A DNA stretch of 16,914 bases, taken from positions 1 to 16,914 of the forward strand of contig CAZVEV010000113.1 in the NCBI GenBank assembly GCA_964625865.1, written 5' to 3'. The notes below the pieces were generated by a model that made no database searches, had not been told where the DNA came from, and saw only the letters and a list, made by a program, of their open reading frames with translations. Made by a program: the position numbers and the translations under genes. Source of the stretch: CAZVEV01 sp964625865. GTDB lineage: Bacteria > Planctomycetota > Phycisphaerae > SM23-33. Positions 8,040 to 15,178 of the stretch are shown one piece after another (the stretch's first letter is position 1; every line of letters begins with the position of its first letter).

Positions 8040-9650
8040 ATGCGTTTGAGTAGACGAACGTTCATGCGGGGAGCACTGGCAGCGGCGGCAGGCGTGGCGG
8101 TGGGGCGGTGCGCCCAGGCGAAACCCGCCCCGGCCGCCAAGCCCAACATCGTGGTCATTCTCGCCGACGACCTCGGCTGGGGCGACCTGAACTGCTACAA
8201 CCCCGCCGGCATGATCCCGACGCCCAACCTCGATAAGCTGGCACGCGAGGGCATGCGATTCACCGACGCCCACACGCCCGCCGCCCAGTGCTCGCCCACG
8301 CGGTACGGGCTGATGACCGGGCGGTATCCGTGGCGGACACGGATGAAGACCGGCGTGCTGCAGCACTTCGCAAAGCCCCTGATCGACCCCAAACGCCTGA
8401 CGCTGGCGGCGATGCTGAAGCGAAACGGCTACGCCACCGCGGGCGTGGGCAAGTGGCACCTCGGGTGGGGGTGGCAGACCAAGGCGGGCCAGACCATCAA
8501 TCCCAGTTCCTGGAACCCCAAACAGGTCGACAAGATCGACTTCACCAAGCCGCTGACCGCGAGCCCGCTGGACCACGGGTTCGACTACTACTTCGGCATC
8601 GGCTCGTCGAACAACATGCTCCCGTACTGCTACATCGAGGGCAACCGGATCGTCCAGCCGCCGACGACGAAGCGAAAGAGCCCCGTCTACGACACGGAAA
8701 CCGGCGTGGGCCTGGTCTCGCCGGACTACGTCTCCGAGCAGATAGACCAGGTGCTCTGGGGCAAGGCCCGTGCGTGGCTGGACAAGCACTTGGCGGCGAC
8801 GCCCGCCAAACCGTTCTTCCTGTACCTGCCCACGTCAGCTATCCACAGGCCTTGCCTGGCCGTCAAGGCCTTCCGCAACGCATCCAAGGCCGGGCTCCAC
8901 GGCGACAAGGTCGTCGAGCTGGACGATATCGTGGGCAAGCTCATGGCGACCCTGAAGGCTAAAGGCTGTCTGGACAATACATTGGTGATCTTTACGTCGG
9001 ATAACGGCGCCGTGCCCGGCGATCCGGAAGGAGCCCTGCGTCACTATGCCCGCAACGACTGGGGCCGGCGCTGGGACGCGAAGAAGCTGCTGGCCCGTAA
9101 GGACGAGGGATCCTACAAGAACTGGCTGACGTATGGCCACAAGGTCAACGGTCCGTATCTTGGTTATAAGACAACCATTTACGAGGGGGGCCACCGCGTG
9201 CCGTTCATCGTCCGCTGGCCGGGCAAGATCAAGGCCGGCACCGTCTCCGACGAGATCATCTGCACCATCGACGTGATGGCCACGGCGGCCGATATCCTCA
9301 AGGTCGATCTTCCAAGCAACGCCGCAGAAGACAGTTACAGCCTCCTGCCCGTACTGCTCGGTCGCAAGCTCGACAAACCGCTGCGCGAAGCGACCATTAT
9401 GACGCCCTGGTCGGCGATGAAGTCGGTTCGGCAGGGGCCGTGGAAGCTGGTCATGGGCAAGAACTCCGGCGGGTTCCACATGGCGCGCAAGACCGCGCAG
9501 GCCGGTCAGTTGTACAACCTCGCGACCGACCCCGGCGAGACGACGAACCTGTACGACAGGCATCCCGAGAAGGTCAAAGCACTTACAGCGATCTGCGAGA
9601 AGTACGTCGCCGCCGGCAGAAGCGCCCCGCCGGCGAAGTTCGCCCAATAG
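8040..9650 (+). CDS. Type I (formylglycine-dependent) sulfatase, TAT-exported
   Basis: This enzyme hydrolyses a sulfate ester, probably on a sulfated sugar, outside the cytoplasm. The 536-residue protein begins with a twin-arginine signal (SRRTFMRG at 4-11, then an Ala-rich stretch). The sulfatase motifs are all present: PNIVVILADDLGWGD (35-49; metal-binding D43, D44), CSPTR (84-88; Cys84 is the residue oxidised to formylglycine), GKWHLG (137-142), TSAIHRP (265-271), TSDNG (319-323, metal site) and YEGGHRVPFIVRWPGK (381-396). The end has the usual LYNLATDPGETTNL (491-504). Length is normal for family S1. A strong ribosome site precedes the ATG. Cys84 needs a maturase; the FGE-like domain of the next gene lacks one of the expected cysteines, so maturation probably depends on a gene elsewhere. 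The substrate cannot be read from the sequence. Confidence 0.95.
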   Translation: MRLSRRTFMRGALAAAAGVAVGRCAQAKPAPAAKPNIVVILADDLGWGDLNCYNPAGMIPTPNLDKLAREGMRFTDAHTPAAQCSPTRYGLMTGRYPWRTRMKTGVLQHFAKPLIDPKRLTLAAMLKRNGYATAGVGKWHLGWGWQTKAGQTINPSSWNPKQVDKIDFTKPLTASPLDHGFDYYFGIGSSNNMLPYCYIEGNRIVQPPTTKRKSPVYDTETGVGLVSPDYVSEQIDQVLWGKARAWLDKHLAATPAKPFFLYLPTSAIHRPCLAVKAFRNASKAGLHGDKVVELDDIVGKLMATLKAKGCLDNTLVIFTSDNGAVPGDPEGALRHYARNDWGRRWDAKKLLARKDEGSYKNWLTYGHKVNGPYLGYKTTIYEGGHRVPFIVRWPGKIKAGTVSDEIICTIDVMATAADILKVDLPSNAAEDSYSLLPVLLGRKLDKPLREATIMTPWSAMKSVRQGPWKLVMGKNSGGFHMARKTAQAGQLYNLATDPGETTNLYDRHPEKVKALTAICEKYVAAGRSAPPAKFAQ

Positions 9651-10008
9651 CCCCGCCCCGGAGCCCAGCCGGACCCTCCGGCACGCACGAGGCCGCGGCC
9701 TAAGCGACGATCTCCCGGCCGACGGGGTAAGGCGGGGTTTCGGTCGCGGCATGCGGCTACGGGGCGGCCTCGCGACATTTCAAGACGCGCCGGACCATCG
9801 GCATCTATGGCGTGGTGAACGCTCAGGTGCGGATTGACGGCGCGGCGCGGGTCGTGGGCTGGCCGGCGGGCGTGAGGCAACGGGATAAACCGGGGAACGA
9901 TCTCAGGTGGGCGCCGGGGAATGCCGAAAACAGGAGTATATCGACTCTCGGTTGCCGCGCGCGGGAATCGCGCTGAGGGCAGCCGCCTGGATACTCGGAG
10001 GAAAGCAC
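9651..10008. other. Intergenic gap before the caspase/FGE gene
   Basis: No gene is convincing here. A 6-bp hairpin with a 3-nt loop lies just past the sulfatase stop (GCCGGA 9668-9673, TCCGGC 9677-9682), without a T-run, and may end its transcript. Further on are small GC-rich palindromes only. GGAGG at 9997-10001 is the ribosome site of the next gene. I found no good promoter pair. Confidence 0.45.
9668..9682 (+). terminator. Weak terminator-like hairpin after the sulfatase
   Basis: Perfect 6-bp stem with a CCC loop, 18 bp after the sulfatase stop. There is no U-tract, so intrinsic termination is doubtful. Confidence 0.25.
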
Positions 10009-12606
10009 GTGTCACGGGAAGCGATGATAAGCAGACGGGCGTGGACGATCGTATTGGCCGTGGCGTGCGCGTGCGGGGCCGGGCGCGTCGGGGCCGCGGG
10101 GCCGCGGCGACATGCGGTGATCGTCGGCATCAACGACTACGCCGACCCGGCCATACCGGACCTGAAGTACGCTGAGTCCGACGCGAGGGCCGTCTACCAG
10201 ACGCTGACCGACCCGGCGGTGGGGCGGTTCGACGCGGACAACGTCACGCTGCTGCTCGGCGCCAACGCCACGCCGGGCAAGATCAAGGCCGCCCTCTACA
10301 AGCTCCGCGGCGTCGATGCGAACGACCTGGTGGTGATCTTCTACTCCGGGCATGGCGCGAAGGAGGGCGACGAGGCGTTCTGGGTGACGCAGGACGCGGA
10401 TCGCAAGGCCCTGGGCGCCACCAGCCTGACCAACAGCGACATCCGCAAGTACCTGGCGAAGATCCCCTCGCAGCGCCTGGTGGTCCTGCTGGACTGCTGC
10501 TACGCGGCCAGCACGGTCAAGAAGTCGCTGGTCGATCCGGGCAAGCTGTTCGGCGACTTCCAGGGCAAGGGGCGCGTGACGATCGCCGGCTCGGCCGACA
10601 ACCAGGAGGCCCTCGAATACGAAGACCGCAAGGCGGGCGTCTTCACGCACTTTCTCGTTCAGGGCCTGCGCGGCGGCGCCGACTCGAACAGCGACGGCGT
10701 GGTGACGTTCGACGAGTTGTGGACGCACCTGGGGCGAAACGTCCGCAAGGCCTCGGTTACCCAGGGCGGCCTGCACGAGCCGGTCATCATCACTGAAGGC
10801 GGCGTGACGCCGCAGTTCCTTCTGACGCTTAATCCGACGGCTCGGGCGGCTTCGGCGGACGGCGTGGGGGCTCTGCGGAAGCTCCTGGCGGCCGACAAGA
10901 TCAGCTCCGTGCACTTCGCGATGGGCTGCATTGCTCTGGGTCAGCCGGCTATCGGGTCCGCCGCACGCGCGCGGCGGGCGGTCTTTGCGGACCTGGCGGC
11001 GGGCAAGCTCGCGCCGAAGTATCTCGAGGCGGCGTTGGGCAAGACGTCGAAGGCCGCCTCGTCCGGTGCGTCGGCAACGATGATGGCCGGCGATAGACCC
11101 ACCCTCGCGGTCATGCCCTTCGACGTCCTGGGGCGGGTCGAGGCCCGCGACGCCGGGAAGATCCTCGCCGAACGCCTCCTGCCGATGTTTGCCGGCAAGT
11201 ACCGCATCGTCGACCAGACGCAGCTCAAACGCTTCTGCGAGCAGGACGACCTGACGGTCTCCGGGCTGGCCCGGATGGTCGACGCCCCGCGGACCAAGGC
11301 GCTGTCGAAGGCCGTCAAGATGCGCTCCGTGCGGTACCTGGTGGTCGGCACGGTCTCGGGGGCGCCGGACGGTTCGTTGAGCATCACGGCGCGCATCACC
11401 GACTGGCAGCGCGGGACGGCCAGGCAGAACCGCTTCGCCCAGGTCCGCGCCGAGAACTGGCCCACCCTCGAACGCCGCCTGGCCCTGCTGGCCGGACGGC
11501 TGCTCGGCGATATCGGCAGCGTGAGCCTTGGCCGCACGCGGACGTCAGAGGCGGCCCCCGCGGACGCTGACAAGCTCACCGCCAGGCTCCTGAAACTCGA
11601 GTCCACCGAGGCCGACCTGATCGAGGCCCGAAAGCTCTACACCGACAAGCACTTTCGCGTCATGCTGCTGAAGTTCGGCTACTGTCCGGTGGCGATGGAG
11701 TTGATCGGCGAGGTCGCGGCACGGGTTCGCGAACTCGAGGCCGCCGACGCGAAGCTCGCCGACACGCTGCGCGAGGCCCACCCGCGCAGGCAGGCCCTGG
11801 CAGAGCAGATCCAGCGGTTTCGCGGGGCGCTGCGCGGCGTGTTGGCGCGGGCCCGCACGAGTACGATCAGCCTCGGGTCCGACGCGAAGATCTCCTTCAT
11901 CCTGATACCCGCCGGAACGTTCACCATGGGCTCGCCGGCCAGCGAAGCGGGCAGCTACAAGAACGAAGGGCCCCAGCGCACCGTCACGCTGGCCCGCTCG
12001 TTCCACATGAGCGTCACCGAGATCACCCAGGCCCAGTGGCGAGCGGTGATGGGCACCGAGCCGTGGAAGGGCGCCTCGCTGGCCGCCGACGGGGCGGACA
12101 TCGCGGCCAACTACATCAGTTGGAACGACGCCCGGGCGTTCTGCGCCAGGATGTCGAAGGGACTCGGGCGAACCGTTCGCCTGCCCACCGAAGCCGAGTG
12201 GGAATACGCCTGCCGCGCCGGGGCGACCACGCGCTACCATTACGGCGACGACCCGGACTACACCCGCCTGGCCGCCCACGCGTGGTACCAGGCCAACGCT
12301 TCAGCCAAGGGGGGCCGCTGCGCCCAGCCCGTCGCACGCAAGGCCCCCAACGCCTGGGGGCTGTACGACATGCACGGCAACGTCTGGGAGTGGTGCGGCG
12401 ACTGGTACGGGGCGTATTCGACCGGCAGCGCCAGCGACCCCAGGGGCCCGCGCACCGGCACCGAGCGCGTCCTGCGCGGCGGGGCATGGGACAGTCGCCC
12501 CGCGAACTGCCGCTCCGCCTCCCGCAACAGCTTCGGCCCGACCCTCCGCGTGGGCAAGATGGGCCTGCGCGTCGTCGTGGCCCAGCCGCCCGTTCCGACG
12601 AAGTGA
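10009..12606 (+). CDS. Exported caspase-like / CsgG-like / FGE-like fusion protein
   Basis: 865 residues from GTG 10009, chosen because GGAGG lies 7 nt upstream; ATG 10024 is an alternative. A signal peptide (about 7-30) implies periplasmic or surface location. Residues 33-266 are a C14 caspase-like domain: FYSGHG with His115 and VVLLDCCYA with Cys164 as the likely dyad (Cys163 adjacent). A canonical EF-hand loop, DSNSDGVVTFDE, sits at 225-236. Residues 363-505 (RPTLAVMPFDVLG, YLVVGTVSGAPDGSLSITARI) resemble a CsgG/TolB-N-like domain. A helical, charged stretch (520-615) leads to an FGE-sulfatase/SUMF1-type domain (628-861: IPAGTFTMGSP, RLPTEAEWEYACRAG, GLYDMHGNVWEWC, RVLRGGAW). The FGE region keeps one cysteine (Cys834) where active FGE has a pair; the other position is Ser829. 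It is therefore probably a binding or target-recognition module rather than a maturase. Function unknown: perhaps a calcium-regulated protease. Confidence 0.85.
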   Translation: MSREAMISRRAWTIVLAVACACGAGRVGAAGPRRHAVIVGINDYADPAIPDLKYAESDARAVYQTLTDPAVGRFDADNVTLLLGANATPGKIKAALYKLRGVDANDLVVIFYSGHGAKEGDEAFWVTQDADRKALGATSLTNSDIRKYLAKIPSQRLVVLLDCCYAASTVKKSLVDPGKLFGDFQGKGRVTIAGSADNQEALEYEDRKAGVFTHFLVQGLRGGADSNSDGVVTFDELWTHLGRNVRKASVTQGGLHEPVIITEGGVTPQFLLTLNPTARAASADGVGALRKLLAADKISSVHFAMGCIALGQPAIGSAARARRAVFADLAAGKLAPKYLEAALGKTSKAASSGASATMMAGDRPTLAVMPFDVLGRVEARDAGKILAERLLPMFAGKYRIVDQTQLKRFCEQDDLTVSGLARMVDAPRTKALSKAVKMRSVRYLVVGTVSGAPDGSLSITARITDWQRGTARQNRFAQVRAENWPTLERRLALLAGRLLGDIGSVSLGRTRTSEAAPADADKLTARLLKLESTEADLIEARKLYTDKHFRVMLLKFGYCPVAMELIGEVAARVRELEAADAKLADTLREAHPRRQALAEQIQRFRGALRGVLARARTSTISLGSDAKISFILIPAGTFTMGSPASEAGSYKNEGPQRTVTLARSFHMSVTEITQAQWRAVMGTEPWKGASLAADGADIAANYISWNDARAFCARMSKGLGRTVRLPTEAEWEYACRAGATTRYHYGDDPDYTRLAAHAWYQANASAKGGRCAQPVARKAPNAWGLYDMHGNVWEWCGDWYGAYSTGSASDPRGPRTGTERVLRGGAWDSRPANCRSASRNSFGPTLRVGKMGLRVVVAQPPVPTK

Positions 12607-12636
12607 TCCACGCAGATTCCTGAACCGGGATTCACC

Positions 12637-12664
12637 TTGTCCACCGTATCGCGTCGCATACAAT
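12637..12664 (+). promoter_or_regulatory. Sigma70-type promoter of the HExxH gene
   Basis: TTGTCC (12637-12642, 4 of 6) and TACAAT (12659-12664, 5 of 6) are separated by 16 bp, the same -10 and spacing as the lipocalin-like promoter. Transcription would start near 12671, about 37 nt before ATG 12708. Confidence 0.45.
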
Positions 12665-12707
12665 CGCAGCGCAAGCACTGAAGCAACTGTGAAGCGAGAC
12701 GCAGGTC

Positions 12708-13313
12708 ATGGGCGAAAGACCAAAGGGACCCGGAATCCGCACCGTCGTGTGCAACGAGGACGTCTGGTATCTCCGCCTGGGCGCGCGGCTGGGGCTGTAC
12801 GTCCGGGACCTGACCCACAGCACGATCGAGACGTCCGTGATGGCCGTCCCGCGCCGCGAGGTCGACTACTGGCGGGCGCGGCTGGCGGAGTTTGACGCCG
12901 GCACGCTGGAAGACGGGCCGGCCAAGGCGCTGCTGCTGCACGAGGGCGTCCACTCGCGCCAGATGCTGGGGCGGCCATTCTTCCTGTGGGGCCTGCGATA
13001 CATCCTCAGCAGGCGGTTTCGCCGGCGGATCGAGGAGGAGGCCTACACCGAACACCTGGTGTACCTGGCCCGCTGCGGCGTGCCCCTGGACGCCCCGTAC
13101 TGGCGCGATCACCTGGTCCGTCTGTACTTCGGGGCGTTCAACAAGCGCCGAGCCGCCGAGACGTTCGACCGGATCGCAGCCGTCGTGCGCGAGCAAGTCC
13201 CCGGCGCGGAGATCATCGAGAACCAGGAGAACCCGGACGGTCCCGCGTCGTACGAGCCGTGGCGCGAGGCGAACGGCAATACCGAGGACAACCCAGAGGA
13301 GTCCGGCCGTTGA
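12708..13313 (+). CDS. Small cytosolic HExxH protein, putative metallopeptidase-like
   Basis: I cannot name the family. The 201-residue protein has no signal peptide or membrane segment, so it should be cytosolic. ALLLHEGVHSRQM (74-86) contains HExxH with His78, Glu79 and His82. A glutamate-rich helix follows (EEEAYTEH, 109-116) that could supply the third zinc ligand, the arrangement seen in gluzincin-type peptidases. The HExxH is embedded in helices with a basic patch (LSRRFRRRIEEE) between the two motifs. The tail from about 165 is acidic and Asn/Glu-rich, probably disordered. The ribosome site is poor (AGG only 2 nt from the ATG), but a promoter lies just upstream. It follows the caspase fusion on the same strand after 101 bp, yet probably has its own transcript. 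A peptidase is plausible; a non-catalytic zinc protein is also possible. Confidence 0.6.
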   Translation: MGERPKGPGIRTVVCNEDVWYLRLGARLGLYVRDLTHSTIETSVMAVPRREVDYWRARLAEFDAGTLEDGPAKALLLHEGVHSRQMLGRPFFLWGLRYILSRRFRRRIEEEAYTEHLVYLARCGVPLDAPYWRDHLVRLYFGAFNKRRAAETFDRIAAVVREQVPGAEIIENQENPDGPASYEPWREANGNTEDNPEESGR

Positions 13314-13360
13314 GTGACGGTCCAACCTGATCGACAGGACTGTTCTCTGGTCGATTACCG

Positions 13361-13375
13361 GCGATGGCGCATCGC
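13361..13375. other. Short perfect hairpin between convergent genes
   Basis: GCGATG (13361-13366) and CATCGC (13370-13375) form a 6-bp stem with a 3-nt loop, 48 bp past the HExxH stop codon. It could assist termination of that gene. No T-run follows. Confidence 0.3.
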
Positions 13376-13428
13376 ACAGCAGGGCCTGCTTCGTTTCACT
13401 TATGTCCGCACTCGCCCCCGGATGGCCG

Positions 13429-13462
13429 CATCGTCCCGGGGCGCGGGGGCCCCGTGACGATG
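13429..13462. terminator. Strong hairpin between convergent genes
   Basis: CATCGTC (13429-13435) pairs with GACGATG (13456-13462) and CGGGGC (13437-13442) with GCCCCG (13449-13454). This gives a 14-position stem with a single mismatch (13436/13455) and a 6-nt loop. It lies 21 bp beyond the stop of the PEP-CTERM gene (minus) and 115 bp beyond the HExxH gene (plus). Position and stability suggest a bidirectional transcription stop, although neither side has a T-run. Confidence 0.5.
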
Positions 13463-13483
13463 GGACATTCGGGGCGCATGGGT

Positions 13484-14377
13484 CTACTCGGCGCGGCGCC
13501 TGCGCCGGCGGGTCAGGACGCCTATCGTGCCGAGGACCAGCAGGCTCATCGTTGCCGGCTCGGGGGTGATCACGAAGGCGAGGTCCAACTGCGAGGCCAC
13601 GACGGGGTGGCTCATGGGCTTCCAGAACACCGGCGGCGGATCGCTGTCGCCGAAGATCGTGTTCCCGCCGTACACGCCGTTGTCGTTCCAGATGTTCCGC
13701 GTCGACTTCCAGCCGAACCTGGGTCCGTCGATCTCGAATTCCGGGTGGTTGGGCAGGAAGACCTGCACGTCCAGCCAGTAGATTGTCCCGGCCGTCTGGA
13801 CGAATGAATCGGCGGCGTCGAAGAGGAAATTGTACTGCCACGCCTTGGTGTCCGAGCCGATGATCGTGTCCGTGTTGGGATCGTAGAACTGCTCGGGCAG
13901 GTTCTCGGCGTAGAGGCGGGAGGTGACCCGCGGGTCGCCCGGGGGAACAACCGTCTGCCACAGTTCGGCGCCCGGATGACTGAACCCCAGCGGATTGCTC
14001 CCTCCGATGGGCACATCTTCGTGGATGCTCAGCTTGAACGTCAGGTTGTCGGGGCCGGGCACGCCGGACGCGTCGTCCGGGAGGACGTCGCCAATCCACG
14101 ATCCCCAGATGTGGATGTCGGTGACCGGTCCGGACCCGCTGCACTGCCAGTCGTCGGCGAGGATCGTGCCGGTCCCCGTGCTGACGCCCGGATCCTGCCA
14201 GAACGTCGCCAGCACGTCGACGCCCGTGTGGGCCAGGTCCGGCATCTGGGGAAAGTGCATCTTGTGGTTGGTTGACGCCGTCGGGTCGGTCGGATTGTTC
14301 GGGTCCCAGTCGGCCCGCGCCGGACCGGCCAGGGCTAGCGCCAGTGTTAGCGCCATGGTCATTCTCAAGTACTTCAT
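13484..14377 (-). CDS. PEP-CTERM sorted surface protein
   Basis: A 297-residue protein, probably exported and then anchored or processed by an exosortase. It has an N-terminal signal (hydrophobic 6-20, ARAD at 20-23). The C-terminal sorting signal is Pro-Glu-Pro at 272-274, a hydrophobic helix (277-288) and the basic end RRRRRR. The body between (ILADDWQCSGSGPVTDIHIWGSW, 72-94; WQYNFLFDAADSF; GTIYWLDVQVF) is a beta-sandwich-like domain of a type I associate with planctomycete PEP-CTERM proteins; no activity is known to me. ATG 14377 was chosen over upstream in-frame starts because AAGGA sits about 8 nt before it and the signal peptide begins there. No exosortase gene is in the window. It lies downstream of a sigma54 activator and a receiver-like gene on the same strand. 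Confidence 0.85.
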   Translation of the reverse strand: MKYLRMTMALTLALALAGPARADWDPNNPTDPTASTNHKMHFPQMPDLAHTGVDVLATFWQDPGVSTGTGTILADDWQCSGSGPVTDIHIWGSWIGDVLPDDASGVPGPDNLTFKLSIHEDVPIGGSNPLGFSHPGAELWQTVVPPGDPRVTSRLYAENLPEQFYDPNTDTIIGSDTKAWQYNFLFDAADSFVQTAGTIYWLDVQVFLPNHPEFEIDGPRFGWKSTRNIWNDNGVYGGNTIFGDSDPPPVFWKPMSHPVVASQLDLAFVITPEPATMSLLVLGTIGVLTRRRRRRAE

Positions 14378-14416
14378 CTCTCTGTTCCTTATGTGTTTCG
14401 AAGGTCCGTCGAGGGC

Positions 14417-14450
14417 CTTCGGGGGCCGGCCCGCATGGCCGGCCCCGAAG
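14417..14450 (-). terminator. GC-rich hairpin upstream of the PEP-CTERM gene
   Basis: The 15-base stretch 14417-14431 pairs with 14437-14450 over 14 bp with one bulged G and a 5-nt loop. Read on the minus strand it lies 222 nt past the pseudo-receiver stop and 40 nt before the PEP-CTERM start. It could end the upstream transcript or be a leader structure. It lacks a T-run. Confidence 0.35.
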
Positions 14451-14466
14451 CGATCGATTAGTTGGG

Positions 14467-14486
14467 CTGACGTCAGGCCGATCGGC
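14467..14486. promoter_or_regulatory. Two abutting perfect palindromes, operator candidates
   Basis: CTGACGTCAG (14467-14476) is directly followed by GCCGATCGGC (14477-14486); each is a perfect 10-bp palindrome. They lie about 90-110 bp upstream of the PEP-CTERM start, where a dimeric regulator could bind. Chance occurrence in GC-rich DNA is possible. Confidence 0.35.
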
Positions 14487-14671
14487 GAGCTTTGACCTTC
14501 GCCTCGTGCCACCGTCATCGCAGGGCCGTCTCAGCCAAGGCGGGCCGGCTGTCCGCGGGCGGGCGCTGATCTCCGTCCTGCCGGGTCCGCCAAGTCATTC
14601 GACTCCCCTGCGACGCCTGCCGCCGGTCAACCCGCGCCGGCGGCGAGTACTGCCAAGTCTCAACACAGGCA

Positions 14672-15178
14672 TCACCGTCCTTTCTCGGCCCCGGGCGAAT
14701 CCCGGGCCCGAATCTGGTGGGGAATCTCTGAAACGTACAGTCCGTGCGCTTGAGCCCGGCCCCCCGCGCAGGCCAGCGCGATTGTCAGCGATTCGACATC
14801 AACGGGACGAGCCAAGTACGCCCCGGCCCCCGCGCGCCGGGCGCGGCGGGCCAGGTCGCCGGCCCCCGCCGGTCCGACGGCCAGCACGAGCGACGGAGAC
14901 GGCAGGGCGGCCAGCCGCTGCAGGAGCGATCCGCGATCGAGGCCCAGTTCAGCCGACACTACGGCGGCATCAAACAGTTCGCGTCGAAGCAACTGCATCG
15001 CGTCGGCCTCGCTGCGGGCCAACCTGCCCAGCATGCCCAGCGCTCCGAGGCACCGCACAAGAACCGCCGCATCGTCGCGGCCGGGCTCAACGGCAAGGAC
15101 CATCATTTCAGGCGACATCGCAGGCTCCAGTGGCTCGCCCATGACCGCCGGACCTGCCGACTCGTCCACGTCGGTCAT
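14672..15178 (-). CDS. Stand-alone degenerate receiver (pseudo-receiver) protein
   Basis: A 168-residue cytosolic protein with the receiver-domain fold pattern of response regulators across residues 25-135. The key residues are changed. The N-terminal acidic pair is reduced (AVEPGRDD, Glu31). The phospho-acceptor Asp position in FDAAVVSAEL reads Ser75. The conserved Lys before Pro is Arg124 (LARPVDVESL). It therefore probably does not accept phosphate in the normal way and may signal by protein contact. There is no output domain. ATG 15178 has a good ribosome site (GGGGTGA), but a sigma54 promoter just upstream would start the transcript inside that site. The internal ATG 15118 (GGAG 6 nt upstream; 148 residues, starting 4 residues before the domain) is a serious alternative. 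It lies beside a sigma54 activator that lacks a receiver of its own. Confidence 0.7.
   Translation of the reverse strand: MTDVDESAGPAVMGEPLEPAMSPEMMVLAVEPGRDDAAVLVRCLGALGMLGRLARSEADAMQLLRRELFDAAVVSAELGLDRGSLLQRLAALPSPSLVLAVGPAGAGDLARRARRAGAGAYLARPVDVESLTIALACAGGRAQAHGLYVSEIPHQIRARDSPGAEKGR

Larger units (their letters stand above)
14378..14671. promoter_or_regulatory. Leader region of the PEP-CTERM gene
   Basis: 294 bp without a gene. It holds a long GC-rich hairpin (14417-14450) and two abutting 10-bp palindromes (14467-14486). No clear sigma70 promoter was found. A -24-like half site (TGGCACG on the minus strand, 14505-14511) lacks its -12 partner. Confidence 0.4.

Noticed and set aside
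10009..12606. Reading the FGE-like domain as the sulfatase maturase of the adjacent gene
   Set aside because: One of the two catalytic cysteines is replaced by Ser; adjacency alone is not enough.
12258..14144. 628-codon minus-strand frame spanning several genes
   Set aside because: It runs across the caspase fusion, the HExxH gene and part of the PEP-CTERM gene, all with stronger evidence, and has shadow-like composition.
14496..14512. Possible sigma54 promoter for the PEP-CTERM gene
   Set aside because: The -24 part (TGGCACG, minus strand) is good but the -12 position lacks GC at the required spacing.
14272..15144. 290-codon plus-strand frame opposite the pseudo-receiver
   Set aside because: Its product is a Pro/Arg-rich shadow sequence; the minus strand has a receiver pattern, ribosome site and sigma54 promoter.
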